A DNA stretch of 64,000 bases from Phascolarctobacterium_A succinatutens_B (GCF_958453765.1 NZ_CAUDZA010000002.1:1-64000), one strand, 5' to 3'. Counted from the first letter of the stretch, positions 1-9,746 are shown. The notes: generated from the sequence alone by a model not told the origin. Numbers and translations are program-made.

Positions 1-878
1 TCGCTCCCGTGAGGGAGCGTGGATTGAAATAATAATGATACTTTTTACCTAATCCGATGATAAGTCGCTCCCGTGAGGGAGCGTGGATTGAAATCTAGAA
101 GAAGGGGTCACGAGTGGCAGTTACAATGTCGCTCCCGCGAGGGAGCGTGGATTGAAATTTGATAAGTGTACGTTTCGGCCTGCTCGTCAGGTCGTCGCTC
201 CCGCGAGGGAGCGTGGATTGAAATTCAAGTATCGGAGAACGGAAAAGATTGTAACCAGGTCGCTCCCGCGAGGGAGCGTGGATTGAAATCTGTGCTAAAA
301 AGTTAGGATGCTCTAAAGCATCGTCGCTCCCGCAAGGGAGCGTGGATTGAAATCCCACTGCTAATTTTTGCATAAAGCTAGCCAAAAAGGTCGCTCCCGC
401 AAGGGAGCGTGGATTGAAATGCTTGCTGACCAAACATTTGCCGAGGAATGCGATATGGTCGCTCCCGCAAGGGAGCGTGGATTGAAATGCACTGGTAAGT
501 ATAACCGCGAAGGTAGCGCAAGGGTCGCTCCCGCAAGGGAGCGTGGATTGAAATAAAGTTGCCGTGCGGTATCGCAAAGAAGGCAATACGTCGCTCCCGT
601 GAGGGAGCGTGGATTGAAATAGTAGCAGTAGTAGCGAATGTAGTAGTTGCTTTGGTGTCGCTCCCGCAAGGGAGCGTGGATTGAAATAGTAGCAGTAGTA
701 GCGAATGTAGTAGTTGCTTTGGTGTCGCTCCCGCAAGGGAGCGTGGATTGAAATATCAGCGTCAGTCCAAACGTCCTTGTCATGAAGTGGGTCGCTCCCG
801 CAAGGGAGCGTGGATTGAAATCAGTCCTATGACCTTTGGGCAACACAGTCGCTCCCGCGAGGGAGCGTGGATTGAAAT
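1..878 (+). CRISPR. CRISPR array, type I-C-like repeats, 14 repeats (first cut by window edge)
   Basis: Fourteen 31-bp repeats begin at 1 (missing its first G), 64, 128, 194, 259, 323, 390, 458, 524, 590, 657, 724, 791 and 848. Spacers are 33-37 nt except the last (822-847), which is 26 nt. Each repeat is GT, a perfect 7-bp stem CGCTCCC/GGGAGCG, a 4-nt loop, then TGGATTGAAAT. The only variable part is the loop: GTGA, GCGA or GCAA. The ATTGAAAT end matches the 5' handle side of type I-C repeats, so the crRNA strand should be + and the leader lies left of the window. Spacers 621-656 and 688-723 are identical. The cas4-cas1-cas2 genes follow the trailer end. Confidence 0.97.
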
Positions 879-956
879 ACGGAACATGGTTGGATTTTCG
901 GTTTTGTTAATGCAAATAACGTATTTTGATTATCCTGAAGGGAAAGGAGAATTCTT

Positions 957-1622
957 ATGGAATATTGTGAAGATGAATTCTTACAATTATCAGGTATTCA
1001 GCATTTTTGCTTTTGCCGTCGACAATGGGCGTTGATTCATATAGAAAATCAATGGCAGGAAAATGTAAGAACCATTGAGGGTAACATAGTCCATGAACGG
1101 TGTCATGATGATGGCTTTATAGAAAAACGCGGTAATCTGTTAATTACACGTTCTTTGAGTATCTTTTCAAGAAGATTAGGCGTTTCCGGACAATGTGATG
1201 TTGTAGAATTCAATAAGACTGAAAACGGATGCACTTTATATGGACGAGAAGGATTGTGGCTACCTTATCCCATAGAGTATAAGCGCGGAAAGAGTAAGCT
1301 GATTGATGCTGACAGATTACAATTATGCTGTCAGGCTATGTGTTTGGAAGAAATGCTGCATGTTGATATACCTAAAGGTGCTTTATATTATAATGAAACA
1401 CATCGTCGGGAAGAGATTGCTTTTACTGCTTCTATGCGTGAAAATGTAGAATCTATGTTGCGTGAAATGCATAACTATTATAGACAGGGCTATACACCGA
1501 ATGTTAAGCCTAAAAAAGGCTGTAGCTTATGTTCTTTAAAGGATATTTGCTTGCCGGTTATATGCAGGAAGACAGTTGTGGCGGATTATTATGCAAAATT
1601 TTTAAATGAGGATGCATTATGA
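957..1622 (+). CDS. cas4: CRISPR-associated exonuclease Cas4
   Basis: 221 aa, the usual size for type I-C Cas4. Cas4 is an iron-sulfur RecB-family nuclease that trims and orients prespacers with Cas1-Cas2. Visible features are an N-terminal Cys (C18/C20 in HFCFCRRQW), the nuclease residues in GQCDVVEF and the PIEYKRGK motif near residues 106-113, and a C-terminal Cys cluster CSLCSLKDIC (C-x2-C-x5-C) that would complete a 4Fe-4S staple. An AAAGGAG site precedes the ATG. The stop overlaps the cas1 start in ATGA, so the pair is translationally coupled. Its position directly after the array trailer is unusual, since this gene normally follows cas7. Confidence 0.95.
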   Translation: MEYCEDEFLQLSGIQHFCFCRRQWALIHIENQWQENVRTIEGNIVHERCHDDGFIEKRGNLLITRSLSIFSRRLGVSGQCDVVEFNKTENGCTLYGREGLWLPYPIEYKRGKSKLIDADRLQLCCQAMCLEEMLHVDIPKGALYYNETHRREEIAFTASMRENVESMLREMHNYYRQGYTPNVKPKKGCSLCSLKDICLPVICRKTVVADYYAKFLNEDAL

Positions 1623-2650
1623 GACATTTACTGAATACTTTATTTGTGACAAGTGAAGATATTTATTTATCGCTGGACAATGAAAACGTGGTAATAAACA
1701 GGAATGGTACTGCAATAAAAAAATTACCGTTGCGTATGTTTGAGCAGATTTTATATTTTGGCTATATGGGAGCGAGTCCGGCGTTATTGGGAAAATGTGC
1801 TGAGCATGGGATAGCCGTGTGTTTTTATAAACCAAGCGGAAGATTTCTGGCGAGAGTTATGGGACATAATAACAGCAATGTATTGTTACGCAAAGAACAG
1901 TACAGAATTTCGGATTCAGAGGAGCTTAGCTGTAAAATAGCGCGTAATTTTATTGTTGGTAAACTGTATAATTCTCGTAGCGTTTTGGAGCGTGCCAAAC
2001 GTGACCATGCTTTAACTGTTGATGTAGCTAATATTGAACAAGCCAGCCGTGAAATTATGCGTTTAACAAGGCTGTCCAGAAAATGTACAGATTTGGCTAT
2101 ACTTAGAGGGTTGGAGGGCGATGCTGCAAGCTTGTATTTTGCGCAGTTTAATGAGCTTGTATTGCAAAATAAGGCTTATTTTAGATTTACTAATAGAAAT
2201 AAAAGGCCTCCGACCGATCCTGTAAATGCTCTATTATCCTTTGCGTATACTATTTTGGCTAATGATTGTGCTGCAGCACTTGAAGGAGCCGGATTGGATC
2301 CGTATATTGGTTTCATGCATCGGGATAGACCGGGACGCTTGTCTTTAGCTCTTGATTTGATGGAAGAGTTTCGCAGCATTATAGCAGATAGATTTGTGCT
2401 TACATTGATTAATAATCGTGTGATTAATGAAAAATCATTTAATAATCAGGAAAATGGCAGTGTATTATTAAATGACGATGGACGAAAGACATTTTTTGAA
2501 GCTTGGCAAAAACGCAAGCAAGACGTAATTATGCATCCGTTTTTGCAAGAAAAAATACCATGGGGATTAGTGCCTTTTGTTCAGGCGCAGCTTTTAGCCA
2601 GATATATACGTGGAGATATAGATGAATATCCGAGCTATTTGTGGAAGTGA
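1619..2650 (+). CDS. cas1: CRISPR-associated endonuclease Cas1, type I-C
   Basis: 343 aa, the typical length of the I-C Cas1 integrase that inserts new spacers together with Cas2. The N-terminal beta domain opens with LNTLFVTSEDIYLSLDNENVV. The helical domain carries the conserved stretches LRGLEGDAASLYF (metal-binding Glu) and GLDPYIGFMHRDRPGRLSLALDLMEEFR (His and acidic residues of the active site). It overlaps cas4 by 4 nt and is 12 nt from cas2. All expected active-site motifs appear intact, so the adaptation module should be functional. Confidence 0.96.
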   Translation: MRHLLNTLFVTSEDIYLSLDNENVVINRNGTAIKKLPLRMFEQILYFGYMGASPALLGKCAEHGIAVCFYKPSGRFLARVMGHNNSNVLLRKEQYRISDSEELSCKIARNFIVGKLYNSRSVLERAKRDHALTVDVANIEQASREIMRLTRLSRKCTDLAILRGLEGDAASLYFAQFNELVLQNKAYFRFTNRNKRPPTDPVNALLSFAYTILANDCAAALEGAGLDPYIGFMHRDRPGRLSLALDLMEEFRSIIADRFVLTLINNRVINEKSFNNQENGSVLLNDDGRKTFFEAWQKRKQDVIMHPFLQEKIPWGLVPFVQAQLLARYIRGDIDEYPSYLWK

Positions 2651-2662
2651 GGAGAAAATACT

Positions 2663-2953
2663 ATGCTGATATTGGTAACATATGATGTTAATACTCAGGA
2701 TGCCGCTGGCAGGAGAAGACTTAACAAGATTGCTAAAATGTGTTTGAAGTATGGGCAGCGGGTACAGAATTCTGTGTTTGAATGCTTGGTAGAACCACAT
2801 GACTATACTTTTTTACAAAACGAGTTGCTTAAGATTGCTGATCTGACGAAGGATAGCCTGCGCTTCTATAATTTGGGTGCTAAATATAATACGAAAATTG
2901 AACATTTTGGAACTAAAACCTCATATGATCCCGAGGGAGTTTTGATGTTTTGA
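2663..2953 (+). CDS. cas2: CRISPR-associated protein Cas2
   Basis: 96 aa, normal length for Cas2, the small dimer that bridges two Cas1 dimers in the integration complex. It opens MLILVTYDVNTQ, with the conserved Asp after the first beta strand, followed by GRRRLNKIAKMCLKYGQRVQ and NSVFECLV, all typical of type I-C Cas2. A GAGGAG site precedes the ATG. No second array or further cas gene follows; the next ORF is an unrelated repeat protein. Effector genes (cas3, cas5, cas8c, cas7) are not in this window. Confidence 0.95.
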   Translation: MLILVTYDVNTQDAAGRRRLNKIAKMCLKYGQRVQNSVFECLVEPHDYTFLQNELLKIADLTKDSLRFYNLGAKYNTKIEHFGTKTSYDPEGVLMF

Positions 2954-3030
2954 GTGTCTTATCTCCCATTTTCCTACCATTTCCCATATAATAGTTGATA
3001 ATTAATTTCAATCGTGATATGATTATATTG

Positions 3031-3071
3031 GTTCCTAAGGAACTAATAATTGATTATTCTTACAAAAGAAT
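3031..3071 (+). promoter_or_regulatory. Two small inverted repeats in the leader of the repeat protein
   Basis: A palindrome GTTCC-TAA-GGAAC lies at 3031-3043. A hairpin ATTCTT-ACAA-AAGAAT lies at 3056-3071, ending just before the AGAGAGG ribosome-binding region of the gene at 3092. Their role is unknown; an operator and an RNA hairpin are both possible. Confidence 0.4.
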
Positions 3072-3091
3072 GAAAAAGAGAGGTTTTTTAA

Positions 3092-3904
3092 ATGACGACT
3101 GTTGCTGAAAAGTATTTACAAATTGCTAAGCTGGCGAAGGATCCTGCTAATGCTGAGGTTGTTATTGATGGTATTCTGACATTTTTCGGATTGGATTATT
3201 TTGACTTGGACCTGGGTGTTGAGTACCTGTATACTACCAAGGTAATTGACTATAAATTCAGAAGCGTGCTGCACAAGGCTGAAGACATGGACGCTATCAT
3301 GGCATGGTTCAAAGAAAAAGCAGGCGTTACCGATGAGGAAATCGCTGCTGCCGAAGCTAAAGAAAAAGAATATGTTGCAGGCTGCCTGATGCTTGCTAAA
3401 CAATATCTGGGTATGGGCCACTGCATCAGCGGTAAAACCTATCTGGAGCTGGCTGCCGCTAAAGGCTCCGAGGAAGCAATCGCACAGCTGAAAGACATGG
3501 AATATGCACAAGATATGTATGACCTGGGCGAGCATTATCTGGCAATGGGCCATTGCATCTGCTCCAAGACCTACTTTGAGCTGGCTGCTGCCAAAGGCTG
3601 CCCGAAAGCTGCTGCTAAGCTGAAGGACATTGAATATGCAGAAGATATGTACAAGCTGGGCGAGCATTATCTGGGCATGGGCCACTGCATCTGCGGCAAA
3701 ACCTACTTCGAACTGGCTGCTGCCAAAGGCTGCCCGAAGGCTGCCGCAAAGCTGAAGGACATTGAATATGCAGAAGATATGTACAAGCTGGGCGAGCAAT
3801 ATCTGGCAATGGGCCACAAAATCTGCTCCAAGACCTACTTCGAGCTGGCTGCCGCAAAAGGCTGTCCGAAAGCTGCTGCAAAGTTAGCTGAATACGAAGC
3901 ATAA
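3092..3904 (+). CDS. Cysteine-rich Sel1/TPR-like tandem-repeat protein
   Basis: 270 aa, not recognised as a named family. Residues 1-90 form a helical N-terminal part. From 3362 on there are four 44-aa (132-bp) units: 3362-3493 is divergent, while 3494-3625, 3626-3757 and 3758-3889 are nearly identical even at DNA level. Each reads like MYKLGEHYLGMGH, CIC, GKTYFELAAAKGCPKAAAKL, which resembles a Sel1-like helical repeat. Cys recurs at unit positions 15, 17 and 30, next to a His at 14; the last unit has Lys at position 15. No signal peptide is visible. It has its own leader and a terminator at 3923-3955, so it is a single-gene unit, although it follows cas2 on the same strand. A protein-binding or metal-binding role is only a guess. 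Confidence 0.85.
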   Translation: MTTVAEKYLQIAKLAKDPANAEVVIDGILTFFGLDYFDLDLGVEYLYTTKVIDYKFRSVLHKAEDMDAIMAWFKEKAGVTDEEIAAAEAKEKEYVAGCLMLAKQYLGMGHCISGKTYLELAAAKGSEEAIAQLKDMEYAQDMYDLGEHYLAMGHCICSKTYFELAAAKGCPKAAAKLKDIEYAEDMYKLGEHYLGMGHCICGKTYFELAAAKGCPKAAAKLKDIEYAEDMYKLGEQYLAMGHKICSKTYFELAAAKGCPKAAAKLAEYEA

Positions 3905-3922
3905 TATAATATAGTATTTCCC

Positions 3923-3955
3923 GAGGCTGTCACAATTAAGTGGCAGCCTCTTTTT
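3923..3955 (+). terminator. Rho-independent terminator
   Basis: Stem GAGGCTGTCAC / GTGGCAGCCTC with one wobble pair and a 6-nt loop, followed by TTTTT. It ends the repeat-protein transcript and separates it from addB. Confidence 0.9.
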
Positions 3956-4069
3956 ATGCCTAAAAGTTTGTTTTTAAAATAGACAATCTTTGACAGTCGC
4001 TTATGGTATAATAAGCATTATAAAGATTTGACCAACATTACGTTGAAGGATAAACAGAAGGAGATTGTT

Positions 4070-7000
4070 ATGGCAAAGTTGATTTATGTACCTCTCGGCT
4101 GCAGCCTGCGCTCGCAGCTGGCAGAGAAGCTTTCGCAGCAGCCGTTGGGCGAAGGCGTGCTGGTGCTGCCGAACCGCCTGCTGACGGACGATGTGCGCCG
4201 CACCTACGCCAATGTAGAAACAATGGGTATGGATACTCTGGCCGGTAAGCTGATGAACCTCAACGGCGGTACCGATTACAAGGAATTGAGCCGTCGCAGT
4301 CAGGAGCTGATTGTGCAGGATATCATCGACTATATGATGGAGAACAAGCAGCTTACCGGTATGACTACGCACAAGCAGCTGGAATATTTCGGCTCGCTGG
4401 CGCATAAAACAGGCTTTGTGAAGGCCATGACCTCACTCGTAAGCCAGCTTTCGCGCTGCGGTGCCACTAAGGACGATATCTACGGCCAAATCCAAAAATC
4501 CTTTGAGGAGGATGAGCTGAAGGGCAAGGATTTGGGCGTCTGCAATTTTTATCTGCTTTATCGTCAATATCTGGAAAACAATAAATGGTACGATCTGGAG
4601 GGTAAGTATCGTCTGGCTATGGAAATGCTGCAGAAGAAGGATTGCAAAATCCCCTGGAAGCATATCTATATCTGCGATTTCTTCAGCCTTGATCAGGTGC
4701 AGATAAACTTTCTGCAGGCTTTGGCGAAGCATGTGGATGATTTGGTAATCAGCATGAGCTATGAGGGACGCAGGGTAAGCTCCGACGAAAAAGCCAAGTA
4801 TGAATCAATTACCAAGTTTATGCGCGCGAGCACGAACACCGTCAACGCGCTGAAAATTCTTGGTGCGACTGTTGCAAGCCTTGCGGCAGAGGAATTGGGA
4901 CAAGCTCCGGCAGGCGTTGCTATGTGGCAGCTGCGTCACTTGGGGCATGCACCTGCGCCGGTGCCTGCGGAGGGAGTGGAAAGCTACTGCTTTGCCTCCG
5001 ATGAGCAGGAGATGCGTTGGGTGCTGAAGCGTATCAAACAGCAGCTGGCACATGAAAAGTGTGCTGCCAATCGCATTGTTGTTGCCGTGCGCGACTTTTC
5101 CTTATACAGCGGCTTACGCCAGCTGGCGGATGAATACGGTGTGCCGGTGAGCCTGCCGCAGACATCTGCGCTGGTGTCGCAGCCGTTGGCTGTTATGCTG
5201 CGCCTGCTGCTTACTGCTGCAGGCAGGGGACGTGAGGCGGCAGCGGCCTATCTGGAGCTGCTGAACTGCGAGCTTTTGCGTCTGTTCTTTGATGTGGATG
5301 TGGAAACGGCAAGCAGCCTGCGCACGCAAACGTATTTCAAAACACGTCAGGAGGCTATGCAAAGGGCACACGAGCTGCTGGGTGATGCAACGGAGCTGTG
5401 GCAGCAGCTGGATGCTTTTATAGAAAGCACTAAGGCGGAGGCTGCCATCAGCGAATATGCCGAGCAGCTGACGCAGCTTGTGCAATCGCTGCCATTGGAG
5501 GAACGCTTGGGAAGCCTGCATAAGCAGGGAGTAGCTATTGACTTTATGCTGGCCTGCCTGCGCAGCAAGGATGCTGTACTGAAGGCTGTGCAGCAGCTTG
5601 TGCGTGATTACGAGGTGGCGAAAAACAGTGATTACAAGCTGACGCTGAGCCAATGGAACAGCCTGCTGCAGGAGGCCTTGGGACAGGTGCAGCTTACTCT
5701 GCGCTTCGGCCGCAGGGACGGCGTACTCTTTACGGAGGTTGGCAACGTACAGGGCCTGAGCTTCGACATCGTGTATATTATGGGCCTGCGCGAGGGCGAA
5801 TTCCCGCAGGCTAAAAACGAAAACTGGATTTATAACGATACGGAGCGCAAGCAGCTGGCGGATGCAGGTTATGATTTGCCCACGGTTGGCTCCTCCTTTG
5901 ATGAAGATGCCTATTTCTTTGCTCAGGCTGTGTGTGCGGCGCAAAAGGAGCTTATCCTCACCTGGCATGAGGATGTGGGCGAAAGCCTGGCCAGCAGCTA
6001 TCTGGAGGAAATCTGGAAGCTGTTTTTGCAGCCGGGAAGTGAGGACAAGCGTCTGGACAAGGACTATGTGAAGGCGCAGACGCTGCCTGATTTCGGTGTT
6101 GCTTCGGCGGAGGAGGCGTACAGCGACAAGCGCTTTGCTGCTGCGGATTTGCCGAAAATAGCAGAGCTCAGCGGGCAAAAGGCTCCCTCTGCGGAGCTGC
6201 GGCTGGCTGCCAAAGCGGATATTCTGCGTAAGGCACAGCAGCCGGAATATAACGGCGATTTGCAAAATTCCCTGCCGACGAAGCTGCTGCGTAAGCAAAT
6301 CGGCAGCCGTTTCAGTGCGAGCAGGCTGGAGGCTTATGCTGCCTGCCCCTTCCGCTTTCTGGCGGAGAAGGTGTGGCTGGCACAGGCGGAGGAGGAAGCG
6401 GATGATTTGCTGCAGCCGCGGGATGCCGGTGATATTCTGCACCAAACGCTGAAGAATTTTGTTGAGCCTTATCTTGGCAGCAAAATTATCGGCGAATCTA
6501 TGGAAGACCTGACAGAGGAGCTGGAGGCAGTCTTTGAGGATGTCTGCACCGCTGCGCGTAATGATTGCAGCAGCACCGTTGCTTCCGTAAACGAGGATAT
6601 CTGGCAGGTGGAAAAGCAGCGCCTCTGGCGTATGCTGGTGCGCTGGCTGCGCTTTGAATATGCGGACCAGCAGCGTTGGGGCGGCTTTACGCCGCAGGCC
6701 GTGGAATGGGATTTCAGCTCCAAAAACGGCAAGCCCTTGTACCTGACGCTCAGTGACGGCAGTGATGTATCGCTCATCGGCAGAGTTGACAGAATCGACA
6801 GTGACGGCGAGCATGCCTTTATTACGGACTATAAAAGCGGCACTCCTCCCACAGGCAGTGCTATGGAGCAGGGGCTCGACCTGCAGCTGCCGGTGTATCT
6901 GCTGGCGGTGGCGGCGCTTTCCAAGGAGCAGCTTGCAGTCAGCGGCGGCTGCTATTATTCGCTGAAGGAGGGCAAGCGCAAAAGTGCCTTTTTGCTGGAA

Positions 7001-7237
7001 AGCGTGGGCAACAGCGACTTGCCGTATAAAAAGCCGAAGAACGCCGCAGAGCTGACCTGGGATAGCTTTAAGCAGGAAAAGGAGCAGCTGCTGAAGGATT
7101 ATATAGAAAGAATTTATGCAGGCGATTTTGCATTGGCAGGCTGCAGGCGCTGCGATGTATATTGCCCGTTACACGATATTTGCCGTGTGCAGCTGGTGAG
7201 CGGCGACGGCGGACAGGGAGGCGAGAGCGATGAGTAA
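4070..7237 (+). CDS. addB: ATP-dependent helicase/deoxyribonuclease subunit B (AddB)
   Basis: About 1055 aa. AddB pairs with AddA to resect double-strand breaks to a Chi-like site for RecA. I place the start at ATG 4070 behind AGAAGGAG; the upstream in-frame TTG at 4028 has no such site. The N-terminus (MAKLIYVPLGCSLRSQL) lacks a clear Walker A motif. The C-terminal nuclease domain has HTLKNFVEPY, GRVDRIDSDG and FITDYKSG, bracketed by cysteines: one in YAACPFRFLAEKV and four in CRRCDVYCPLHDIC near the end, as in the AddB iron-sulfur staple. It overlaps addA by 8 nt. Confidence 0.93.
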   Translation: MAKLIYVPLGCSLRSQLAEKLSQQPLGEGVLVLPNRLLTDDVRRTYANVETMGMDTLAGKLMNLNGGTDYKELSRRSQELIVQDIIDYMMENKQLTGMTTHKQLEYFGSLAHKTGFVKAMTSLVSQLSRCGATKDDIYGQIQKSFEEDELKGKDLGVCNFYLLYRQYLENNKWYDLEGKYRLAMEMLQKKDCKIPWKHIYICDFFSLDQVQINFLQALAKHVDDLVISMSYEGRRVSSDEKAKYESITKFMRASTNTVNALKILGATVASLAAEELGQAPAGVAMWQLRHLGHAPAPVPAEGVESYCFASDEQEMRWVLKRIKQQLAHEKCAANRIVVAVRDFSLYSGLRQLADEYGVPVSLPQTSALVSQPLAVMLRLLLTAAGRGREAAAAYLELLNCELLRLFFDVDVETASSLRTQTYFKTRQEAMQRAHELLGDATELWQQLDAFIESTKAEAAISEYAEQLTQLVQSLPLEERLGSLHKQGVAIDFMLACLRSKDAVLKAVQQLVRDYEVAKNSDYKLTLSQWNSLLQEALGQVQLTLRFGRRDGVLFTEVGNVQGLSFDIVYIMGLREGEFPQAKNENWIYNDTERKQLADAGYDLPTVGSSFDEDAYFFAQAVCAAQKELILTWHEDVGESLASSYLEEIWKLFLQPGSEDKRLDKDYVKAQTLPDFGVASAEEAYSDKRFAAADLPKIAELSGQKAPSAELRLAAKADILRKAQQPEYNGDLQNSLPTKLLRKQIGSRFSASRLEAYAACPFRFLAEKVWLAQAEEEADDLLQPRDAGDILHQTLKNFVEPYLGSKIIGESMEDLTEELEAVFEDVCTAARNDCSSTVASVNEDIWQVEKQRLWRMLVRWLRFEYADQQRWGGFTPQAVEWDFSSKNGKPLYLTLSDGSDVSLIGRVDRIDSDGEHAFITDYKSGTPPTGSAMEQGLDLQLPVYLLAVAALSKEQLAVSGGCYYSLKEGKRKSAFLLESVGNSDLPYKKPKNAAELTWDSFKQEKEQLLKDYIERIYAGDFALAGCRRCDVYCPLHDICRVQLVSGDGGQGGESDE

Positions 7238-9728
7238 GAATCCTACACCGGAGCAGGCTTTGGCGATAAATACGATTAAAAGCAATGTTTCGCTGCTCGC
7301 CGGTGCCGGCAGCGGCAAAACCTATGTACTGATGAAGCGCTTTGTGCAAATTCTGCGCTCGGATTTGAGCGTTAATCCCACGAATATTGTGGCGATAACC
7401 TTTACGCGCAAGGCTGCCGACGAAATCAAGGGGCGTGTGCGTCAGGCTGTCAGCGAATGCGTGGAGCAGGCGCAGAATGATTTGGAAAGACTGCGCTGGC
7501 AGGAGCATCTGCAGAAGGTGGAGAGTGCGCCGATAAGCACGATTCATAGCCTGTGCAGCCGTATTTTAAGAGATAACCCGGTAGAAACACAGCTTGATCC
7601 GGAATTTACGATTTTAGAGGATTTTGAAGCGCAGGACTTTTTTAAAGAAACACTGCAGCAATATTTACGCAAAAATATCAAGGAAAACGCTGCCCTGCGC
7701 AGGCTGGTGCAGACCTACGGCGTCAACAGCTTTGTTAATCAGGTTACTGCGCTGGGGGACAAGCTGTCGGAGCTGGTGCGTGAAGATAATCTGGCAGAGC
7801 CTTATCTTAAGGCGAAGGAAGAACTGCCGGCCCTGCAGCAGAAGCTGTTTGCTGCTCTGCGCGAGGTAATCGAAGCGCGCGAGGCTTTGGGGGCAAAGAC
7901 CAAGGGACGCCAGACCTTGACGGAGGCAGCAGGACTGCTGGACGAAATGCAAAAGCAGCTGCTGGCACCGGAGCCGGATTGCTCCCTGTTGGATGCGTCG
8001 GGCGTTGTTAAGGTTAGCGGCAAGGCGTTGGCAGCGGAGCTGACTAATTTAAAAAATCTGCGTCAGGAGCTGAACCATGTAATTTTGAACGCCAAGGGCT
8101 GCGATTTAGTGCAGGATTGGCTCGCCGTGCTGCAGGAGTTTTATGCCTGCCTGAGCGCACGCAAGCAGGAAAATAATGTCCTGTTTAATGATGATCTGGA
8201 TTTGCTGGCCATCGAGCATTTGCAGAAGAATGAGGCGCTGCGGCAAAAGTATCAGGAGCGCTATAAATATATTATGGTAGACGAGTTCCAGGACACCAAC
8301 GAACGCCAGCGTCAGCTGATTTATCTGCTCTGCGGCAATAAGCTGGATAATACGAATAACTTGTTTATCGTCGGTGATGTGAAGCAGTCTATTTATCGTT
8401 TCCGTCATGCGGATGTCAGCGTCTTTAATAGGGTAAAAGAGGATATTGCGCAGAATGCGGGCAAAAACCTTGGCATGAAAACCAACTTCCGCAGCACGCA
8501 AAGCATTGTCGAAAGCTGCAATACCGCCTTTTGTCAGCTGATGGATTTGCCGAAGGAGGAAATCTGCCTGGAGCATCACGAGGGTGCTAACACCGGCGGC
8601 GCTAAGGTTTGCCTGCTGCAGGTGCCGTATAAATCCAAGGATGATGACTTGGGCGCTAAAGAGGATAAATGGCAGAAGGAGGCAGAGGCAATCGCCGCCT
8701 ATCTGCAGCAGGAGCTGCCCAAGGTTGAGCCGCAGCTTAAGCCGGGGGCAAGCAAGGCTATTTTGCTGCGAGCAATGACGCATTGCGAAATTTTGCGGCA
8801 GACGCTGCAAGGCTACGGCATAAATTGCGTAGTAGTTAAGGGAAAGGGCTTTTATGAGCAGCAGGAGGTTCTGGATATTCTGAATCTGCTGGCTGCGCTG
8901 CACAACCGTTACGCAAGCCTGGAGCTGGCAGGTGCTTTGCGCTCCAACTATTTCGGTTTGGATGATGCAACGCTGACGCAGCTCTTTTGGCAGACCGAAA
9001 ATGACAAACCGCTGTGGGATGTACTGCAAGCTGTCGGCAGCGGTGAGCTGCAGCTGAACCTGCAGCCGGAGCAACAGGCGCTGGCTATGCATGCTGCCGA
9101 ACGCTTACATAGCCTGCGTCAGGCAGCAGCGCTGATGGCACTGCCGGAGCTGTTTGCACAGCTTTGGGACGAGCTGAAGCCGGAATTCGTTCTGTCGCAG
9201 CAGGAAAACGGCCCGAGCAAGCTGGCCAATGTCAAAAAGCTGCGCCGCCTGGCACAGCAGTATTGCCAGACGAAGCAGGCTTCGCTGGCGGAATGGCTGC
9301 AAAACGTTAAGGATTTGCGCGCAAGCAGCAGCAAGGAGCCTGCTGCTACCGTACAGGCCGATGATGCACTGCAGATTATGACGATACATAATTCCAAGGG
9401 ACTGGAATTCGATCTTGTTATTTTACCGCAGTTAGATAAATCAGTGAAGGGCGATACAGCTTCTATCAAGTATTTGCCCGGCAAGGAAGGCGAACAGGGA
9501 CTTTTGGGCATCAAGGTGCCTGATAAGGAAATGCAGCTGCAAAACAGCGGTGTTTACGAGCAGGCGAAAACGCGCGACAGTGAGCTGGAAGAAGAAGAAA
9601 GCAGACGTCTGCTTTATGTTGCTATGACGCGTGCTCAAAAGCAGCTTTTAATGGTCGGTACGGTGGCGGAAGAAAAGCTGCCGGAGGCTATTATCGGCCT
9701 GCCTGCCGCCAAGGGCTGGTGGCAGTAG
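7230..9728 (+). pseudogene. addA: AddA helicase part, ended by an in-frame amber codon
   Basis: 832 aa of an expected roughly 1130. This is the UvrD-like helicase of AddAB. Visible motifs are Walker A LLAGAGSGKT (K30), ITFTRKAA, the Walker B region VDEFQDTN, GDVKQSIYRFR and VAMTRAQKQLL. The frame stops at TAG 9726-9728, between GWWQ and LQAVYEV. Reading through in the same frame leads directly into the nuclease domain (9747-10619). Only one base separates TAG from CAG (Gln), so this looks like a nonsense mutation or a sequence error rather than natural gene fission, although two separate proteins could still form a complex. It overlaps the addB stop. Confidence 0.9.
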
Positions 9729-9746
9729 CTGCAGGCAGTATACGAG

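Noticed and set aside
95..846. Long minus-strand open frames across the CRISPR array
   Set aside because: They translate the repeats (recurring FNPRSLAGAT or FQSTLPCGSD) and are an artefact of repeats without stops.
3005..3013. ATTTCAATC, the complement of the CRISPR repeat end, after cas2
   Set aside because: Only about nine bases match and the stem is absent; chance match in A/T-rich DNA, not a second array.
3116..3902. Minus-strand frames opposite the repeat protein
   Set aside because: They mirror the 132-bp repeats of the plus-strand gene and have no start signals.
9726..9728. Amber codon as pyrrolysine or reassigned codon
   Set aside because: The second addA part itself ends in TAG, and no other interrupted gene is seen in the window; a nonsense change or sequence error is simpler.
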